Below are positions 12,485 through 25,389 of a stretch of 64,000 bases of DNA, in pieces. This DNA is from Escallonia rubra. Lineage: Eukaryota > Streptophyta > Magnoliopsida > Escalloniales > Escalloniaceae. Under the pieces are notes generated by a model that had not been told where the DNA came from, did no database searches, and saw only the letters and a program-made list of their open reading frames with translations. Within the stretch, counting starts at the first letter, position 1, and every line of letters begins with the position of its first letter. The stretch spans positions 124,001-188,000 of the forward strand of contig JAVXUO010000704.1 of NCBI GenBank assembly GCA_033065855.1, written 5' to 3'. The translations under genes were made by a program, and so were the position numbers.

Positions 12485-15400
12485 TCATGCTTTTTTCTTC
12501 TTTATCCTTTCCCTGGGATCATTAGTCAGTGTGGGGTTAACTTCAATTCCAACTAAATCTTGCCTAACCCAGGTTACATCCTCATCACATATGAATGTTG
12601 AGTCATCCAAAGTTTGCTCATTCCAAAAATTGGTATGATATTGGCTACGAGCTTGGTCTGGAGATTCTTCTTCAAGAAGATCAAAAAAGTCTCTAGGTTT
12701 TGTCTTGACAACAATGTGCCAGTCTTCATCCACCGCATCTTGCACGTAAAAGACTTGCTCAGCTTGAGACGCAAATATATACAGTTCATCTGATATGTTC
12801 TGCGGATGTGCCAAATGGTTGAAGTTTACAAGTGTAAAGCCCAAGCCATCTCGATCAACAAGTCCAATACCATTATCTACCCAATCACACTTGAATAACA
12901 CAAACCTAAACTTTTTAGAGTAATGTAGAACAATGATGTCTGTCAACACTCCATAGTAGTTTACATCTCCCGCTATAGGATTCATGTCTCTTGCACTTGC
13001 AAAACTATCTGTATTTGCCTTAACCATGACACCACTATGCTGAGTTGCTCTATTACTCTCGCGAGCCTTCGTATGATACTTAAATCCATTTATAACATAT
13101 CCGGTACATCTCTCTGCCTTTTTTAAAGGACCCATTGCCAATGATATAGCTTCTTCTGATAATGCCTCATCACCTTCCTCGTACAGCATTTGAACCTATT
13201 TTTTATGGTGAAAAAAGTTCCAGGTTTAACTTAAAGGTAAGCAATGGATACTACACTCATGTTACTTACATGATTTCAAAACCATATGTGGAATGTCTCA
13301 TTATGAACTTTACTGACATCATGGGGTCGAAATCGACGATTGCTCCTTCTAATGGATGCATGATGTTCACTGCATAAATTATTACACTGAGTTACCAAAC
13401 CATGCAAACATAGAGAAAAAACCATATTTGTGTTAGATTCTCACCGCCGATATTGAGTTATTGCATCAGAATTGACAAGAACATATCGACGAGCCTGTGC
13501 ATATGAAATGTCATCAAGTACAAATCCCTCTGATGCCCCTAAAGGGCGACCTCCTACTGAGTTGATGGAACTGTCTCCGCCATCATCAAGCCTAACCGGT
13601 CGATTCAATTTTGTCTCAACATCATCATTTAAGTACCTTAAGCAAAATGTAACGCATTCTTCTAACTAATATCCTTCTGCAATTGAACCATCTGGACAAC
13701 TTCGATTCCTTACATAGCCCTTAAGAGTGAAAAGGTATCTATAATGCCAAATAACAAATTAAATCTCTATAAGAAAGTTATCACACGTAGGTCATAACTA
13801 ACAAGTAACACAAAAATAAATTGGGAAGCAATAACACACCTCTCAATAGGGTACATCCATCGGTATTGTGGTGGTCCACCTATCAAAGCTTCTTCGGCTA
13901 AATGAATAACCAAATGCTCCATGATATCGAAAAATGATGGCGGAAATATCCTTTCAAGGTGGCAAAGTGTAAGCGCAATTCGTGACTGAATACGATTCAA
14001 TTCTTCAACATGCATGACTTTTGAGCATATTTGCCTAAAAAAGTTGCTTAGCTCAATCACAGGTTTCATTACGTTCTCCGGCAACACGCTTCGCAATGAG
14101 ATAGGAGGAAGTTGTTGAATTAGAATATGGTTGTCGTGACTTTTGAGTCCTGAAAAACTTCGTTTTTGAAGATTGACACGTCGTGATATATTCGAAGCAT
14201 AACCATCTGGGACTTTGACCCGCTTCAAAACTTTTAGCATATCATATTTGTTCTTATTGTCCAATGTGAAAGATGATGGTGGTAAATAAAATTTGTGACC
14301 AGCCCGTTGTTGAGGATGCAGTGCCTTTCGAATACCCATTTCCTTTAGATCATTGCGAGCATTTAAATTGTCCTTACCTCTACCATCAATATTCAATAAC
14401 GTCCATAGTATATTATCACATACATTTTTCTCAATATGCATCACATCGAGATTGTGGTTAGCAAATTGTCCTTCCAATAGGATAGCTCAAAGAATATACT
14501 TATCCTTTTCCAATTATGTGCTTCATTGTCGTCCTCATCGTTGCCTCTTTTCCTCTTCTTACTTTCTTGAGCTTTACACTTACCAAACTCATTTTTTATG
14601 TCCTTTATTTGCTCATAGACTTCAACTCCAGATAATGGGAATGGGCTTTGGATCTAATTCAACTCTACCATCAAAAGAAACTTTATCTGTTCGAAACTTA
14701 TGTCCCTGATCCAACCATCTACGATGTGTCGGATAGCACTCCTTTTTTCCATGTCGCAAACGACGAAACTTTGTGTACCTATGACACAAAGGACACGCCA
14801 ACTTCCCTTTCGTGCTATATCCCGACAAAATTGCATATCCTGGAAAATCACTTATCGTCCACATCAATGAAGCGCGCATCTTAAACATTTGATTGCTAGC
14901 TGCATCATAAGTGTCTACACCAATCCATAATTCCTTGAGCTCGTCAACCAAAGGACGCAAGTACACATCTATATCATTACCTGGTCCTTGGGGACCTTCT
15001 ATTAGAAGGGACATCATCATGTATCGTTGTTTCATGCAATTCCAGGGAGGCAAGTTATATGGAATCAAAATTACTGGCCATGTGTTGTGAGCTATATTCA
15101 TACTCCTGAATGGGTTAAATCCATCCGAAGACAATCCAAGTCTTACATTGCGTGGATCACTCGCAAAATCTGGATGAAGCTCGTCAAAATGTTTCCAAGC
15201 ACGAGAATCAGCAGGATGCCTTAGAACTCCATCATCAGTACGCTCATCCGCATGATATCTCATGAGAGATGCTGTCTTTGGTGACATGAAATACCTCTGG
15301 AGTCTTGGTATCAAAGGGAAGTACCTCACTACCTTGGCGGGTATCTTCCTTTCCTTAACTTCATCAGCATTTGGCATTGCCTTTGACTGCTTGTATGTTG

Positions 15401-16106
15401 GGGTATGACAACATGTACACTCGCGCTCATAAGTTGTCTCTTTCCAGTATATCATGCAGTCATTGGGGCATGCATGTATCTTCTTATAATCAAGCCCTAA
15501 ATTCCCAATTATCTTTTGAGCTCCGTAGAATGACGTCGGTAATGTTTCGCCTCTAGGGAGTGCATCTTTCAATAACTTAAGCAACATTGTAAATACCTTG
15601 TCACTCATTGCATTAAGACACTTTATATTCAATAGCAAAATAAGGAATGAGAGTGTCGAATACTTCTCACAACCCGGATACAACTCTTTTTCAGCTTCCT
15701 TTACGAGATTGAAAAACTTCTTAGTTGCATCATCGAGCCCATCACTATCTTCATTTCCTTCCCCACTACCTATCTCATCTAGCTGATTAAACACAGGGAC
15801 GCCAAAAGCACCGCGTATCATTTCTTGTGTTCTGTCACCCACGGCTGGTTCAGGAATAGAACTTGAAGTCAATGATGATTTGCCATGGAAAATCCAATGT
15901 GTATAACTACTTAGAAAACCATCTACCACAATATGTTCTGCTACATCTACTTTCTTCACGAATCTCATGTTACGACACTTTGTGCATGGGCATAGTATCT
16001 CTGTGGCATTAGGTCGATCCTTGGAGGCAAACTTAACAAAATCATCAGCCCTTTTCTCATACAAAGTATCTAATCTGTTCCGTATATTAATCCAACTCTT
16101 ATCCAT
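12485..16106 (-). pseudogene. TNP2-type CACTA transposase with small disabling lesions
   Basis: This was the enzyme that cuts and moves the element. From ATG at 16106 (MDKSWI) the frame runs through CPCTKC, the TNP2 core (LSSDGFNPF, GNDIDVYLRPLVDELKELW, MWTISDFPGYAILSG, ACPLC), then meets a single extra C near 14642 that shifts the frame. The other frame continues through HNLDVMHIEKNVCDN and the DUF4218-like end, to a donor at 13840. The next exon (about 13735-13450) has an in-frame TAG inside the EGY...LEECVTF stretch. The following exon (about 13380-13275) has a TGA just after HIWF. The DUF4216 exon (ending 12485) is open and contains VLFKCDWVD and ASQAEQVFYV. One frameshift and two nonsense changes make a full protein unlikely. 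Confidence 0.85.
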
Positions 16107-18300
16107 ATTGACTTTGAGCCTGAGAGAGTACAAATTAACAAAAAAATATTTCCTTAAATCACATAAAACGACTAGCTTACCCAGCTAGTTAACCTCTTTT
16201 AATGTCGGTTTACTCTTTTGATCATCAAGGCAAGAGAAATAGTAGACAAAATAAGCCAGCATATGAAGTTCTTTTCAAATACGGAAGTCTTTATGTCAAC
16301 TTTTGCAAGTCTACTCACGTAAAATCTAGTTAATGTGGCAATAATAAATCCATCTTAGTATAGTATCACAATAAATCAACTCAGTAATGCACCAAATGAC
16401 CACAAAAAACTACTTAAAATGGCAGCAAAAGGGTATTGAGCAAACTTGAATTCAGCAATTTCCTAAAAATAACACATTGCTAAGAATAACCAAATATGCT
16501 AAACACGAACTGATCAACGAAAAACTAATCAATAAGCAGCAATACAAATGAAAAATTGAAAGGCAAAATTGAAATTAAACTACAGCACCACAAGCCATAA
16601 AATTGCCTACTAAGACGCACGCCACCAAGGGTGCGAGAAGTTATAATTTTTCCTTTCTTCGAGCGGTTGGTAATATATCAATAAGCACAACTACAGTCAC
16701 CAAGGGTGCTAGAACTAATTACAAGGGACCTGAGTAGACTTAGAATTCATAAACACGTAAACATGCCGTGGATGTAGTGAAAATCATGGATAAAGTAGTC
16801 GCACCAGATCCTTCTCGTCTAGACAATATACACCTTGTACCTTTCAGCTTATGTGGTACTAACAACATGGACAATGGACGAAGTACAGAACAACAGAAAT
16901 ATTTTACTGACATGCAAAAACCCATGCCTATTACTAATAACATGCTAGTTACTTCACAAGGGAGAAAAACTCTTCTTGCTTGGTACTTGTTTGGTCATCT
17001 TGAGTATCTTGTTGATCCATTCATCTATTCCTTCCATAAAATTACATTTTATTTCACTTCATCTCAGCAGTTCTCGTTGTTCATGTCACTGTAAATCTGA
17101 GAACAATGCAACCATTTTGCTAATCCTTTCAAGGTTAATGTTGTTTTCTTATGTTCTAACCTTCAGATCTACTCTTGGATACATCAGATTGAATATGAAC
17201 ATGACAAAAGAGGTAGGGTCTGAAACAAAAGCAGGAATCTTCTATCCTAAAGGAAGTACCTGTTGTGATAATGTCCTCTGAGAACATCCCAACTCGAATT
17301 AACAAGTAACTGCATGCTATGACCCCGTTATGTTTTCCTCCTATTCACCATTACTGTTCTTGGGAAGATCTAATGGTGTGTCTATCTTGAATAGGTGCTT
17401 ACAAGAAGGAGCTCAAATGTTCATGCTAAAACACCTCAAACACTAATTTAACTCTACAGCTCGTTCATAAACTGGGGACCTTTTTGCATAGAAGATTCGT
17501 TCATGAATAGAAAGGGGAATACAATATATTGATGCACCATATACACCCACAATTGAATTCTTTAAACACTCACAATTGAATTCATGCATTATCATCCACT
17601 GCCCAAGCTAAAAAGAGAGTTTCAAATCCCATCAAAATTTCAGCCAGCAATCAATTGCCACAAAATTCTGACCCCTTCACTTCCATGGGGTTTCAAAATC
17701 AACCCAATTTTAAGAACGAAGAACAAAAATAAGGACATGGGCAAACCTAAAATTGGTGGATGTTGCGTATCGGCTAAGAATCGGCTCGTCGCTTGCGATA
17801 ATTCTCCTCGTAGTGCTTGGCAATCAAGATTCTGGTGTTGAAAAGCTTGTGTATGTTCCGTATGTTGTAGTTCTGAGCAGCGTAGAAACTGGTTATGATG
17901 ATTCTTCCCACCCAGAGAAGAACGCTCTCTCACGGTTGCGCTCCTACAGGCCTTTCCATTCTCTACCTCTAAATGGATGAAAATCGAAATGTTAGTAATC
18001 TTAAACTACGACTCTGTATTGTCTATGGATAATATTCAAGAATATATTCAAGATGAAGGTTACAAGAGTGAGAGACGTACTTAGGAGAAAGGGGCAGTGG
18101 CTGATTTGGGGAGAGACGTACGTGGGGCTGTTTGTGGAACGCTGATTTGCGGGGAGAGAGGGGCGGTGGCTGATTTCGGGAGAGACGTACGTGGGGCTGA
18201 TTTGGGGAGAGAGAATGAATAGTGTGGTCTGTGAAAATTGGGCGCCAAGTCTTCCCACTTTTTTTTTTTGGTTTCCGACGTTTTATGCACGTTTAATTAA
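16107..18300. other. 5' region of the disabled TNP2 gene, non-coding
   Basis: No coding exon is recognised. It presumably holds the promoter and leader of the minus-strand TNP2 gene. A tandem pair of about 75 bp (unit containing GGGAGAGACGTACGTGGGGC) lies at 18062-18215, close to the right subterminal array. Confidence 0.5.
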
Positions 18301-18565
18301 AAGAGAACGGTGTCGTTTTACTTTAAGTGTTACAGCATTTCACTTTAAGTGTCGCTATTAAGCGACATTTTTTTAAATGTTGTTTCATTAGTGTCGCAAA
18401 AAAGTAAAGCAACGCTTATTAAGTGGCATGTATGAAAACGCCAAAAAATTTGCGACACAAAAATATTTGTATCGTAAATTACCCGACGTTACATTAGAAG
18501 TGTCACACATTATAACTAATTTACGACATTTCTTGAACTGTCGGAAATTAAGCGTCGCCGAAACC
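18301..18565. repeat. Right subterminal repeat array (GTGTCGC word)
   Basis: Copies of GTGTCGC, GCGACAT and TTTACGACAT mirror the left array of the same CACTA, ending 17 bp before the terminus at 18582. Confidence 0.8.
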
Positions 18566-18779
18566 CCTTTTTTTTGGTAGTGCATCAATCACAACCACGA
18601 CTGCCATATATAACCTATACGTAGCTGATGGGAGGAACAATCTGAAATATTTAGTTAGTATACAGATTCTTTAATATGAAATTGAATAATAAATAAGGTA
18701 ACATTTTACTATGGAGTATTCAAGTACAAGACAATATAAAAATAGTTGTGCACTATTAGAAAATTAAGTAAATATTACG

Positions 18780-20398
18780 GGTATATTACAAGTCATAGAA
18801 GTCAATCGTTTTCACTAGAAGACATCCTAATATCTTCATCCCTCTTCATCTTGACAATCATCCTCATCATCTTGAACACTTTCTACATATTCCTCTTCAT
18901 AGTCTGTAACTTCTTCTCCTAGATGACCCGTTGGTTGAAGAAAAAGAACTTCTTCCTCCTTATTCACTTAAACAGGTACCAAGACAGGTGCTTGGTCAGC
19001 TTGATAGGTGTACACCTCACTATCATATGTAATTGCATTTTTTTGACTTGATAACATTAAACCAATGAGATTTAGGATTTGAGTCATTTTTCACGCAGAA
19101 CGCTTGTGACGCTTGACTACAATTCCTTATGAGTTAACACGCTTTCTTCTATTGCATGTAATATTAAATCAGGTACATTTGAACATTACTAAGCGATTTT
19201 GGCTACCGAAATATGTTAGCTCAACACTCTCATCAAGCTCCCAACAAAATCCAGGCAATTATCATTTAAATCGCAATTGACCCAGACTCCGCTAAGCTTC
19301 CATGACAAGTAGCTTCTTTACTAGGGCCTTGAGCTAATACTTTTCAGCGGGAGTCAACTAGTTTGTCGACCGAGTGAACCTATTAAAGACATATAAGCAT
19401 AGTAACTAATCACTTCACTATATCGGGGTTAATTTTACACTACACCCCATACTTAGTGGTCAGTTGCACCCAACACCCCGTGGTTCTAAAATTGGCACCC
19501 AACACCAAAATTTCAAAAATCTTGACTTCCATCACCTTTTGACCACACGTCTGTTAGTTTTTAAGGGGTAAAATGGTAAGTTCCGTTACTGTGTCCAACA
19601 TTGCATCCATGTGGCATCTAGATGGCATCCTACGTGTTTCACTATACCTCTTTAACAGATTCTGCTTATGCACACACACACACACACACTCTTTCTCTCT
19701 ACGCTCTCTTTCCCGCTAAATCCCCTGCCTTTCCACTCTTCTAACTGCTCATCGATCTCCTTTTAGTTGCAGGAACAAGTATGGACGGTCGCCCCAAATG
19801 TTGCTAGCTCTTCCACAATTGCATACCTGATGTCATTTGTCAAAACCGAAAACAAACCTAGCGACCAAGCCCCGTTGACGGCAGATCTGATGCCGTGTGC
19901 CCTCTAGCGCAATAATCTCGGGACGAATCCCAAATCCCCAATCTCCCATCAAAAACCCATTAAAAACCTAATCCTTCCACTCCCGAATTCATCAAACATG
20001 CACCATCCAAACCCATAAAAAACCCATTAATCCTTCAGTCAGTCAACCGCAATCCCGTAATTAGTCAGCCACAATCTCATTAAAGTGGAAAGCATTCGGG
20101 TAAAGGATCCAGAAAATTTGATGTTGGTAAGGATGAGAGAGAGAGACGAAGACAGAAATTAAGAGGTGGTGGTGTGTATTAGAGAGAGAGAGACGAAGAC
20201 ATAAAATTTGGTGTTGGTGAGGATGAGAGAGAGAGACGAAGCTAGATTAGAAAGACAGAGAGAGAGACATATTAGAGAGAGAAAGGGAGATATATGTGAG
20301 AGAGATAAATTTTGTGTTGTTTTTCTCTTTGTATAATGGCCCCGTTAGATGGAGGTGGTGTGTATGTTTGTGTTTGCGTGCGTTAGGAAGAAGCTTAC

Positions 20399-20435
<37 letters not shown>

Positions 20436-23260
20436 GTTGTGTGTGCATATTTAGTGTTGACTAGAATGACACATAGATTTAATAGCTAAAAAGACAAAGT
20501 TACCCTTAAAAAACTAACAGTCGTTTAGTCAAAGCCCATCTTGACCGTCAATTGGTACCGGATACCAATATTTTCAAAATTTTGGTGCTGGGTGCCAATT
20601 TTAGAACCACGGGGTGCTGGGTGCAACTGACCCCTAAGTATAGGGTGTAGCGTAAAATTAACCCCACTATATAGTATAGTTTGGTTTCACACTTGCAAGT
20701 TTTTAGAACGACTTCACAAATTTGGACTTTTGATAAAATTCAAGTCTTGTGGGACGAGGGATTTGAAATTCCCCATCAAACTCACATCAAAATCAATATA
20801 AGCAACTAAGCTCTCATTCATTTTTAAGTGTTTACACTAATTACAAGAACACATTAACTTATTCAACAAAAGATGAAACTTCTTCACAATATAGAATGGC
20901 GTATACTATTGCAACATTCTATTTTTCATCCTTTAGCCACTGAATGTAGGATCTCCTGAATGGACTACCTGAATGTTTAAATATTGATAGATATCCTTCT
21001 AAATTTATGTTGACTTCGGCCTCATTCGACCTGGTTAGTTTCACTTCGTATCAACATCAGGCCCAAAACTTTGGCTACATAAGTTGACAAGTTGTTCCAT
21101 TATGTAATTCTCAGTAATTGAGTCCTCAACACGAGCTTTATTACTGACTTTTGTCTTCAAATGACACATGAACCTAGAAGTTAATAGAACATAGTTAATC
21201 CAAATCAAAGGTAACAATGTTTGCATTATGTGACAAAACAATAAATAGTTAACGGATTGCCTCTCAAATGGATACATCAACCCATGTTGCACCCCCATCT
21301 TAGTTTCACATGCCAAGTGAACATGTAAATGTTTGAATAAAAAAAGGACAGTGATTTTCTCAAGCTTGCAAATTGTTTCTTTAATGTTCTTTTCAAGCAC
21401 CTACATCTTACTTATGCAGAGTGTTATAAAGCATATATCTTGAAAGAAATGAGATAATTTTATCAAACTCTTACATACAGCCTTTGACAACAATCCCCAG
21501 AAGGTAATAAGAATGAACTTTTCATAAACACGTGACATTTGTAACTTTTTTTCCTTGAAACTTACACTGTGATACATAATAGTAACGAGATTTATTGAAT
21601 TCGTACCCATCCATAAGCTTCAAAGTCTTACCCCACTGACACCTTCTCAACTTGCTTCTTGTCTTGATAGTATGGTGCTTTCAACGATATCGTCTTACTG
21701 CTGACTTGCACAAGATGCAATTCACGCTACCTAATTGTCATAAATCCTTCCTTACTTTAAGGTAATCTTTTGATTTCTCATTCACATTCATCACTGTATT
21801 GAACATGTTATCTAAAATATTCTTTTCAATATGTGCATCACATCCATGTTGTTCGAAGAATTAAGTGTCCTCCAATAGCTTAACTCCCAAATAGTAAACT
21901 GTTTTCTCCAATTGTACTTTTTCCAATATCCTGGAATTTTCAGATCCACCACACCTTTTTCATATGGTATGTCAGCATCAAGTGCCTGAGGTGTGAAAGC
22001 ACTTCATCACCAGATGGCTAGTCCAGCGTGACAAGCTCATGCTCTATCGTTCCATCAAAATTGTCCTATTGGTGGCAATAACTTATGATAACATCTGAAC
22101 CACGAAGCCTTTGCGTCGTACTTTAGCGCAAAATAGGGGTTCCCACCCACAAAAGTAGGACATGCTAACTTTTCATGTGTCTTCCAGTCACACAGTACTT
22201 CAAATTTGGGAAAGACATGTATAATCCACATCAACGGAGCCCTTATTTGAAAGTTCTATCTAAAAGATGAATCATAAAATTCAACTGCACAATCTAAATA
22301 AATGTTTGAGCTTATCAATCAACGGCCTTAAATACACATCCATGTCCTTAGCAGGACTCTTCAGCCCCAGAATAAGCAACAACAAAAAATGTAAGGCTTA
22401 TTTATGCACATTCCAGGGGGGAGGTTATACAGGACAATAATAACAGGCCATGTGGAGTAGGGATGCTAAACTGTCCGAAAGGATTCAACCCATCGTTTGT
22501 CAAACCAAGTCTAACATTCTAAACTTTCTGAGCAAAGGGTGGATGCTTGTGGTCAAAGCCCTTCTAATCCTCTCCATCATCAGGGTGTGTCATCACATCA
22601 ACGTCCTTGCTATGAGTCTCACTGTGAGCCCTCATATGTTCAGCCATGTTAGAGGAGTGGTACATCCTTTGAAGCCTTGGCATAATAAAAAATATTGTAA
22701 TACCTTCCATGCAATATTTTTCTTTTTTCCTTTGTCTGGCTTGTACCTTGAAGGATCATAGATTGGACATTTTGTCAAATTCTTATTCTCTTTGCAAAAT
22801 AGTTTACAATCATTACTACAAGTATCTATCCTCTAATAACCCAAGCCAAATATCATCATCATCTTTTTCGCATCCTAACACAACGGTGGCTGCTTCTCAC
22901 TCTTCGACAAACCTTGATAATTTTCCAAATCTTGTCACAACCTTTTTTACTCCAACCGTTGTCTGATTTTAACTGTAATAACATACTAATCAAAGCAAAC
23001 CTTGTGTGCTTCTTAATTCTCTTTCACAACAGCTTCAGCGAGTCACTTAGTAAATCATAAGAATGATGAGCACGGTCATTGGGCTCTTGTGTATGATCAT
23101 CATTGCGGTAGTTACCCGAGTCAATAGTAGCATGCCCATCATATACAACCATTTCTCGATAATCATACTGGCGCATCCACCCGAGCTCCAGTTTGACTAG
23201 TCGTGTTGGATGACAATACTACTGTTTCCTCATGCTAAGTCCACCTTATGTATCCATCCA
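18780..23260 (-). pseudogene. Decayed TNP2 transposase of the old outer CACTA
   Basis: Minus-strand fragments line up in gene order with the better TNP2 copies. They are REMVVYDG (about 23160), PRLQRMYHSS (about 22680), the ACPTF-type cysteine block and the segment matching the ETYDA/MWTI region (22320-22100). Then come EKITVLFLFKHLHVHLA with MYPFER (about 21350-21260) and a DUF4216 relic reading ELTYFGSQNRLVMFKC (about 19220). Many stops and frameshifts separate them. A Mutator-like element has split the DUF4218- and DUF4216-like portions. It is clearly dead and much older than the other TNP2 copies here. Confidence 0.75.
19424..20664. mobile_element. Mutator-like (MULE-type) non-autonomous element
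   Basis: The two ends are inverted copies of each other over about 100 bp: GGGGTTAATTTTACACTACA from 19425 and its complement ending TAAAATTAACCCC near 20665. CACTATAT lies on both sides (19416-19423 and 20665-20672). Long inverted ends with a 7-9 bp direct flank fit Mutator-like elements. The interior has CT- and GA-rich microsatellites (19660-19720, 20130-20440) and no transposase. Whether it carries captured gene sequence is unclear. Confidence 0.75.
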
Positions 23261-24261
23261 TAAAATCATAATGGAGAAGATGATGTTTTACCACCATTAT
23301 TTTTCTCCAATGCAATAACTAACTAGTTCTATAAGGACTACCTTATCTTCTCAATGTCAACTATAAAGGACGCGCATAAGCAAAACTAGAGAAATTCATT
23401 GAAGCAAATCGTCATCATTTTCCCTTTCATCTAACTTCGATCGACATACATGATCAATAGAATTACTATATAACACCTTAAATTAAATTCAATAATCAAG
23501 TAGAGTTGATATGTAAATGAATACATGCATGTGATAACATCTGTCTATACCCCTTCCTTTCTTTAATCTTTAATAGGTGGCGGTTCTATCCTATTTAGAA
23601 AAGCACATGTCTATAACATAGTTAATTACTCATGCTTTCTCCTATGTCTACAAAAATTTCAGCATCACTTCCCGATATTTCTTCAAGTACATTACATCGA
23701 TTCAGTTTTCTAACATCTAATCTTACTCTTGCAAGATTAGATGGATGTAGGACACAACCATTTGTATGTGCCCAGAGAACATAGGAGAGAGTCTCCCAAA
23801 TTTCTAAGACATAAAAGACTGCGATGAGTCGATACACTGTTTTATAAACAAATAACTTTTTCAAAATTGTCCAAACTGGACATCCAAAGGTTCATTACAA
23901 AGCATTACTTTATAATGAGTACGTTTGACTGAGAACTAAGGTTTTTTATGATGCATGTATTTAGACATTGATAATTTGCAACAATCTTTTTGAAACATTA
24001 AAATTTTAGAAAGATGGAATTGTTAGGTTAATCTGCAAAACATTCCATAACAAAAAATGATTGCCTTTTGTATTCTCAACAACAAGTTGTAAGGGCGAAT
24101 ATAAGAGCCATAACCAACTCGTTGTCTATGGACATCACAATGGAAGAGCTAATATACGCTTGCCTATAGGCAATTTGTTTCTTAGTGGAATAATGTTTCT
24201 TAGTGGACTTGATATGGTGTCATTAGATTGTGATATTGCGATATTGCTTTATAGGGTCACA

Positions 24262-24605
24262 ATTTACGTTAACAATTTAGGGTTTGGGTTTAAGGTTTAG
24301 TTTGGTGTCAACGTTTTAGGTCTTATTGTCTAAGGATTAAGATTTAGGGTTTGGTTCAGAGTTTGCATTTTAGGATTTAAGGCTAAGGCTAACAATTTAG
24401 GATTTAGTTCTGTGTTTAGGTTACAAAGTCTGCTATTTAGGATTTAGGGTTAGGGTTGACAATTTAGGGTTTAATTAATTATTAGTTTAGAGTTTAAAAT
24501 TTGTGATTTAGGTTTTAATTAAGATTTAGTTTAGGTTTTGGTTTAGGGGGTTGTATTTAGGGTTATGCTTTAGTTTTAGGGTTTAGGGTTTAGTTTCAGT
24601 TTAGG
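24262..24605. repeat. Degenerate telomere-like (TTTAGGG) repeat tract
   Basis: The tract is built of TTTAGGGTTT, TTAGGATTTAGG and similar variants of the plant telomere unit on the plus strand, without long perfect runs. It lies inside the old CACTA, about 0.5 kb from its right terminus. Confidence 0.7.
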
Positions 24606-24819
24606 GGGTTGTATCCAGTGGTGCTTGTCGGGGCTACGCCGGCGAGCAGGAGGGGGTAGAATGGAGTAGGGTTGTGGTTCACGGGTGTGGGGAGTGGGTT
24701 GTAAGTGGAGGACATGGCAGATGAGATGCCGAGAGCAAGAGAGAGAATATAGAGAAATGAGAAGCAACAAGGAGAGAAAGGAAGGCAAGATTAGGGTCTT
24801 TTGAATTTTTATGACTTTT

Positions 24820-25110
24820 GATTAGCGACATATTTTGAAAAAAAAATAGAATTTTACCAACAGAATGAGTCCTTCAATAGTAATCTGTTGCTAAAGGGCT
24901 TTCAAAAAGTTCTTTCCGGAAAAGAATAACGTTGAAAAGGGACAAAATCCACAAAGCCTACGTCTGTCTCTAAAGGCTTTTAGCTACAAAATACTCCGTT
25001 GGTAAAAAGCTTTAGTGGGCCTTTATTGACGGAAAATTTCGTCGATAAAGTGGCTTTTTGCGACGGAATTTTGGTCCGTCGTTAAAAGTCTGTCTTAAAA
25101 AAAATCTTTT
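24820..25110. repeat. Right subterminal repeats of the old CACTA
   Basis: Words such as GTTGCTAAAG, CCGTTGGTAAA, GACGGAAAATTTCGTCG and GCGACGGAATTTTGG resemble, in decayed form, the TTAGCGACGGAA word of the CACTA at 57030-62307. This suggests that the old element belongs to the same family. Confidence 0.7.
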
Positions 25111-25389
25111 TCTTGTATTGTCTGAGGTGACTACAAAGCATTGTTTAGCAAATCATTATAGCGAGCAACTTTTGAAATGCAATATTTACAAATTTGACTT
25201 TTCATGAAGTGGACAAACCGTAGGCTGAATATTATGCCTCTAATATAAGCAATGGTCATGCGTCTTGTTGTTTGTGTCTGGTTCACTTTTTTCTCTTTTA
25301 TCACTAAAGGGTATAATAAAAAATATATAATATATATAACTAATATTCTTAATATATGTGCAAAAATAAAACGATGGAATTATGTGACC

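Larger units (their letters stand above)
4508..18582 (-). mobile_element. CACTA element of 14.1 kb carrying a subtilase piece
   Basis: The element begins CACTACAAAAAAAAGGGGTT at 4508 and ends with the inverted complement AACCCCTTTTTTTTGGTAGTG at 18582. Identical 3-bp target duplications, CAT, lie at 4505-4507 and 18583-18585. Subterminal regions are full of GTGTCGC/GCGACAC words. On the minus strand it encodes a TNP2 transposase (12485-16106) followed by an accessory gene (8494-12212), both with small disabling lesions. It also contains a plus-strand subtilase fragment (6490-7417) and a pair of 570-bp direct repeats. It probably cannot move by itself now but could be moved by a relative. It is inserted in the older CACTA at 2359-25120. 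Confidence 0.93.
2359..25120 (-). mobile_element. Old degraded CACTA (En/Spm) element, host of nested insertions
   Basis: The right end is clear: repeated GTCGTTAAAAG/GCGACGGAA words run into TTTTTCTTGTATTG at 25120, a mutated form of the CACTA terminus CTTGTAGTG. The left side carries the matching inverted words (AGCAGCGGAA, GTCGCTAAAG, CCGTCGCTAAAAG) at 2418-2560. A possible terminus CACTATAGG lies at 2359, but the flanking three bases (CGT and TCT) do not match, so the left edge is uncertain by tens of bases. Between the ends are minus-strand remnants of TNP2 and of an accessory gene in the normal CACTA order. A younger CACTA (4508-18582) and a Mutator-like element (19424-20664) are inserted. 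Without the insertions the element would be about 7.4 kb. Confidence 0.7.

Noticed and set aside
24576..24788. Minus-strand open frame over the telomere-like tract
   Set aside because: The translation simply reflects the repeat (KLKLNPKP-type) and a compositionally biased flank.
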